NCBI GenBank assembly: GCA_914767715.1
Contig: OU612067.1
Span: forward strand, 7,254,001-7,318,000
Reading direction: 5' to 3'
DNA: 64,000 bases
Source: Membranipora membranacea
Taxonomy: Eukaryota; Bryozoa; Gymnolaemata; Cheilostomatida; Membraniporidae
Translations under genes and position numbers: made by a program
Notes under the pieces: generated by a model
What the model was told of the DNA's origin: nothing
Seen by the model: only the letters and a program-made list of their open reading frames with translations
Database searches by the model: none
Shown here: one piece after another, positions 61,801 through 64,000 of the stretch
Layout: every line of letters begins with the position of its first letter
Position numbering within the stretch: the first letter of the stretch is position 1

Positions 61801-63392
61801 AGTCTGATAACACAAACAACTGCTTTGGGCATGGCAATCAGAGGATAATGACAGCATTGATCATGAAACAATAGGATATTTGAATATGACAGAACAGGCT
61901 AAAAAATGCACAAAGTTGTCTTTTCAATGTCAGGAGGAAGACAATTCACTCTGTCTTTTTTACAGCTGATGTTGAAATATCCTGCTGATTCCCAAATTAT
62001 TGGTCATCAAATTAGGTCAACCGGAAACATCTCTGTTTCATTCATAAAAAATTATTATCTGATTACCGAAGTGGAGATTATGTTGTATTATTGGCCACAG
62101 ATTTGGATAAACATGTCCAAACTCGTCAAAAACCATCATAAAACAAAGATGAAATCATAACTCACACCTTCCAAGAAATATGAATATGGAATTCAAAGGG
62201 GATAAGTGACAAATTGTGATTTAAGAGGTGAGTCACCCCCATAGAGCAGATTTGCTTCCTGTGTTCAGTAGGTCAACTTTGAGAGGTTATACAGTTGTTG
62301 CTATCGTAGCTAAGTTGAAGAGCAACATCACGCCGGTGTTATCAGTTGGTTTACTAAAATAATTGACAATCAATCAAGGCTGAGGCCTTCTATATCTTCA
62401 GAAAAATAACTCTATATCATACCATGTTTTGTCATTGAGAAAATAACCAAACATCCCCTACTGATAGAAATGAGAGCATGTAGAGCATTAATGATTGTTT
62501 ATCACTTACACATTGGTCACGCCGTTGTCATGAGGAGTCAATGCATGCAACAGATACAATGAATCATGTCAGGTGCTCAAATTGTGTTAGATAAATAACT
62601 AAATGCACAGTTGAGCTAATGAGCAAATATTACTTTCCTTTACACAGTGGTGTCCACTCCCAAAGTCTATGTAGGAGAATATTTTTTCCATATATATACA
62701 TTTTGAAGTCTCTAGAATTGTTAACTAGTGTTTTTTATGCTGTCAGATTAGAATTCAGCTGTGAGGACACCAATAAGAAACCTCATGTCTGGCACAAAAT
62801 TATGCGTTACTTCATCGTGCACAAAAAAGCACTCAGGAGCCAAATTGAAGGAATATGATGATAAATAATTCAACCTCACCTTCTTTATAAACCGCTATTC
62901 AAAAATCAAGAAGAAAACCAATTCCATCTCTATGCTACAGCTGCCTGAAAGTTTCCTTTCCAGCAAAATACGTGATTTTCGCGCAGTCATGACGCGACGT
63001 CAAAAGACGTTACGTCCTCGACTCTCATAGAAATATACTCCTACCTAGATGGTCTTCCATATATGCTAAAATCAACTAATTCGGACAACTTTTTTTTTAG
63101 GCGTTACTATACCTTAAGATGGTTGAGAGGGCACATTTTAGATAAAATCCATTATTGTTTTAATCTTAGCAGGGCCAGATAGTTAACATTAATAGTACTG
63201 ACATCCAAATTGTTTGCAATGACTCACAACAACTTTTTTAGGTAAGTTATTAAATCTTTACCTCTCACACTCTTTACATTCACATTCTGCAGCATTGAAA
63301 AACTCTTTTCCATAACTGTACAGCAGTTCTTCTCCGGCTTTCACTTTCCTGGTGACTTTCAGACCCACCTTCCCCTGACTCAAAGCGACTAA
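55875..63392 (-). CDS. 3' part of a SET-domain / zinc-finger gene, multi-exon
   Basis: Exons found by phase-consistent splicing: 63392-63262, 60141-60107, 58897-58856, 58329-58208, 57693-57594, 57397-57320, a zinc-finger exon from about 56613 to near 56028, and a possible last exon 56021-55875. The first encodes VKAGEELLYSYGKEFFN followed by CECKEC, like the end of a SET methyltransferase domain with a post-SET cysteine cluster. The next five are short and charged (DADDDSDLEGDWSSCSDS, ESDEEEPHRKKSKPVKPSEV). The zinc-finger exon has FYCLYCLKGAAKLPLHLTRV and CAGCYGVYARKTLWKHQKRC, two C2H2-type units also seen in uncharacterised animal proteins. A chromatin role is suggested. The 5' end is outside the window, so the rest of the SET domain is unseen. 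The splice into and out of the zinc-finger exon is uncertain. Confidence 0.6.
56028..56666 (-). CDS. Zinc-finger exon of the SET/zinc-finger gene
   Basis: The open frame of 212 codons contains C-x2-C...H-x4-H spaced as FYCLYC...HLTRVH, then a basic linker, then C-x2-C...H-x4-C (NCAGCYGVYARKTLWKHQKR). A Ser/Asn/Thr-rich low-complexity end follows. The first residues, before the AG at about 56614, are probably intron, because using that AG gives the phase required by the preceding exon. The stop at 56028 may be read, or skipped by splicing to the acceptor at 56022-56023. Confidence 0.65.
   Translation of the reverse strand: MKRISPRIFILSCRCQAKVQSFYCLYCLKGAAKLPLHLTRVHGKEEQVKKLSELKGVEKQLMLTKLRNLGTNCHNNLLNEKNMEPKGFQVKYRPKSQKNTSKDYVNCAGCYGVYARKTLWKHQKRCLLCNRFKQVKSFLQYYALVIDNIPTTLTNTMNSTNQEQCDAALNMKNVSTSSIPNTSLLSNPSPAKNRSITSNTSLASNHIDTNTC
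57077..57567. repeat. Direct repeats bracketing an exon
   Basis: 57077-57135 and 57220-57268 together match 57473-57567 (AACCCAGACTATATAATATA, then GACAAGGACAAGTTTAAGGT). The later copy lacks an internal stretch of about 100 bp. The 78-nt acidic exon 57397-57320 lies between them. Confidence 0.7.
58957..59600. other. Intron sequence of the SET/zinc-finger gene, no clear exon
   Basis: Possible coding scraps occur on the plus strand at 59480-59570 (CNHDHAEFELQLEKEKKLV), but without a start or matching partner exons. They are opposite to the gene's strand and may be a transposon remnant. Confidence 0.3.
60544..61521. mobile_element. TTAA-flanked foldback element E1 (978 bp)
   Basis: GGTATAGTGGCG at the left and its inverted counterpart (CGCTACTATACC) at the right are flanked by TTAA at 60540-60543 and 61522-61525. 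Nearly the whole element is an imperfect inverted repeat (arms near 480 bp) centred around 61035. It carries internal perfect hairpins such as GCGTCGCGTC/GACGCGACGC at 60650-60671 and TGACATTTTTGACGAATAAT with its reverse complement at 61000 and 61050. There is no coding region. It lies in an intron of the SET/zinc-finger gene. Confidence 0.85.
61526..63113. mobile_element. TTAA-flanked element E2 (1588 bp), abutting E1
   Basis: Terminal repeats GGTATAGTAACG and CGTTACTATACC are flanked by TTAA at 61522-61525 (shared with E1) and 63114-63117. Terminal sequence is shared with E1 over about 10 bp, and ATGACGC motifs recur inside. The 62619-62858 and 61906-62160 frames have no domain. TTAA duplications occur with piggyBac, Kolobok and some Sola elements, so the superfamily is open. 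Confidence 0.75.
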
Positions 63393-63574
63393 CTAGAAAA
63401 CAAAAAATATTAAATGCTATTGGAATCCATCTCTTTCATGGTGTTCATACACACGTAATACAACATAGGCAGTAATGAATGCAATAAACTACATGTATCT
63501 ATCTATTCTCTCCAAAATGTTAATTGTGTAGTATCGTCTCCAAAAATATTGGCAAATTGCAGCAAATTACACAT

Positions 63575-64000
63575 CATCGTCGGAAAGCTCTCAACTTCAT
63601 GAGTTCAACATTTACATTCTGAAAGACGTCACGCTATGGTTTCACCTCACCGCACCAGTTACAAATGGCGCTAGAATAAAAACATTTTCTGCAATAATCC
63701 CTCTTGAGTACATGAAAGTACAGTGTACACAAAACTCAACGGGGGTTGTTATGGATATTGATTAGCCCAATGTCTCATGAAAGCGGCTTTGTATGTCACA
63801 AAACAACCTGATGTGGTATTGAGCACACATCGAGCTGTTTATTAGACCTTTTTGCCACTAAACAAATAAGGCCAACGACATCCTACATTACGCAACGTCA
63901 CAGCACAGCATCAGAGGACTCCAGACAATCCAAAATTGACATGGGTACTAATTGACACTTGATCTACAAGATTCAACTATTTGTTACATCATTTTTAATT
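63575..64000. repeat. Possible further E1-like fragment at the window edge
   Basis: CGTCGGAAAGCTCT near 63579, followed by GACGTCACGCTATGG near 63624, parallels E1's CGTCGGAAAGCTCT and GACGCGACGCTATGG in the same order. The terminal GGTATAG was not found, so either it is truncated or its end lies beyond the window. Confidence 0.45.

Overview
This is eukaryotic, AT-rich animal DNA with genes split into short exons by GT-AG introns. There are no bacterial operons, ribosome binding sites or CRISPR arrays. Receptor-type CUB/sushi exons, a rhodopsin-like GPCR fragment, a SET/zinc-finger gene and many DNA transposons (hAT, Harbinger, Tc1-like, a Sola-like element, TTAA-flanked foldbacks, tRNA-derived SINEs) point to an invertebrate metazoan. 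The frequent TAGGCCTA motif and the general look suggest a marine invertebrate, perhaps a non-vertebrate deuterostome such as an echinoderm or hemichordate. That last step is inference only. I assembled the exons by hand from reading frame, splice dinucleotides and phase; no alignment or expression data were available.

Three host-type genes can be built, all on the minus strand. (1) 730-3747 is a compact four-exon gene for a 123-residue protein with no family I can name. (2) 5369-11446 is a nine-exon gene for a 729-residue single-pass receptor: signal peptide, two CUB-like domains, two sushi domains, a Thr-rich stalk, a membrane helix and a tail full of SH2-type tyrosine motifs. All nine exons join in phase. 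(3) 55875-63392 is the 3' part of a gene whose first visible exon looks like the end of a SET domain, followed by small acidic/basic exons and a Cys/His zinc-finger exon. Its 5' end lies beyond the right edge.

The middle (12-54 kb) is mostly mobile DNA in layers. A 2.6-kb foldback element sits inside a tRNA-like minisatellite (12.6-16.2 kb). Further elements are an 8-bp-TSD MITE (18.2 kb), a non-LTR retrotransposon tail (20 kb), a hAT element with both ends and its target duplication (22.5-24.5 kb), and a 5.1-kb element with about 680-bp inverted repeats and a damaged transposase (25.8-30.9 kb). Then come a SINE (31.3 kb), a GPCR fragment cut by an inverted-repeat element (32.6-36 kb), a Tc1-like remnant (37.2-37.6 kb), and two diverged copies of a transposase-like gene (38.1-42.6 and 50.3-52.9 kb), one of which carries an extra SINE. 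A Harbinger remnant (45.5-46.3 kb) and a MITE/tRNA chimera (46.8-47.1 kb) complete the set. At 60.5-63.1 kb two TTAA-flanked elements share one TTAA inside an intron of gene 3.

In effect, two small host loci at the left and one at the right bracket a nested transposon landscape. No functional link between the three host genes can be seen in the sequence.
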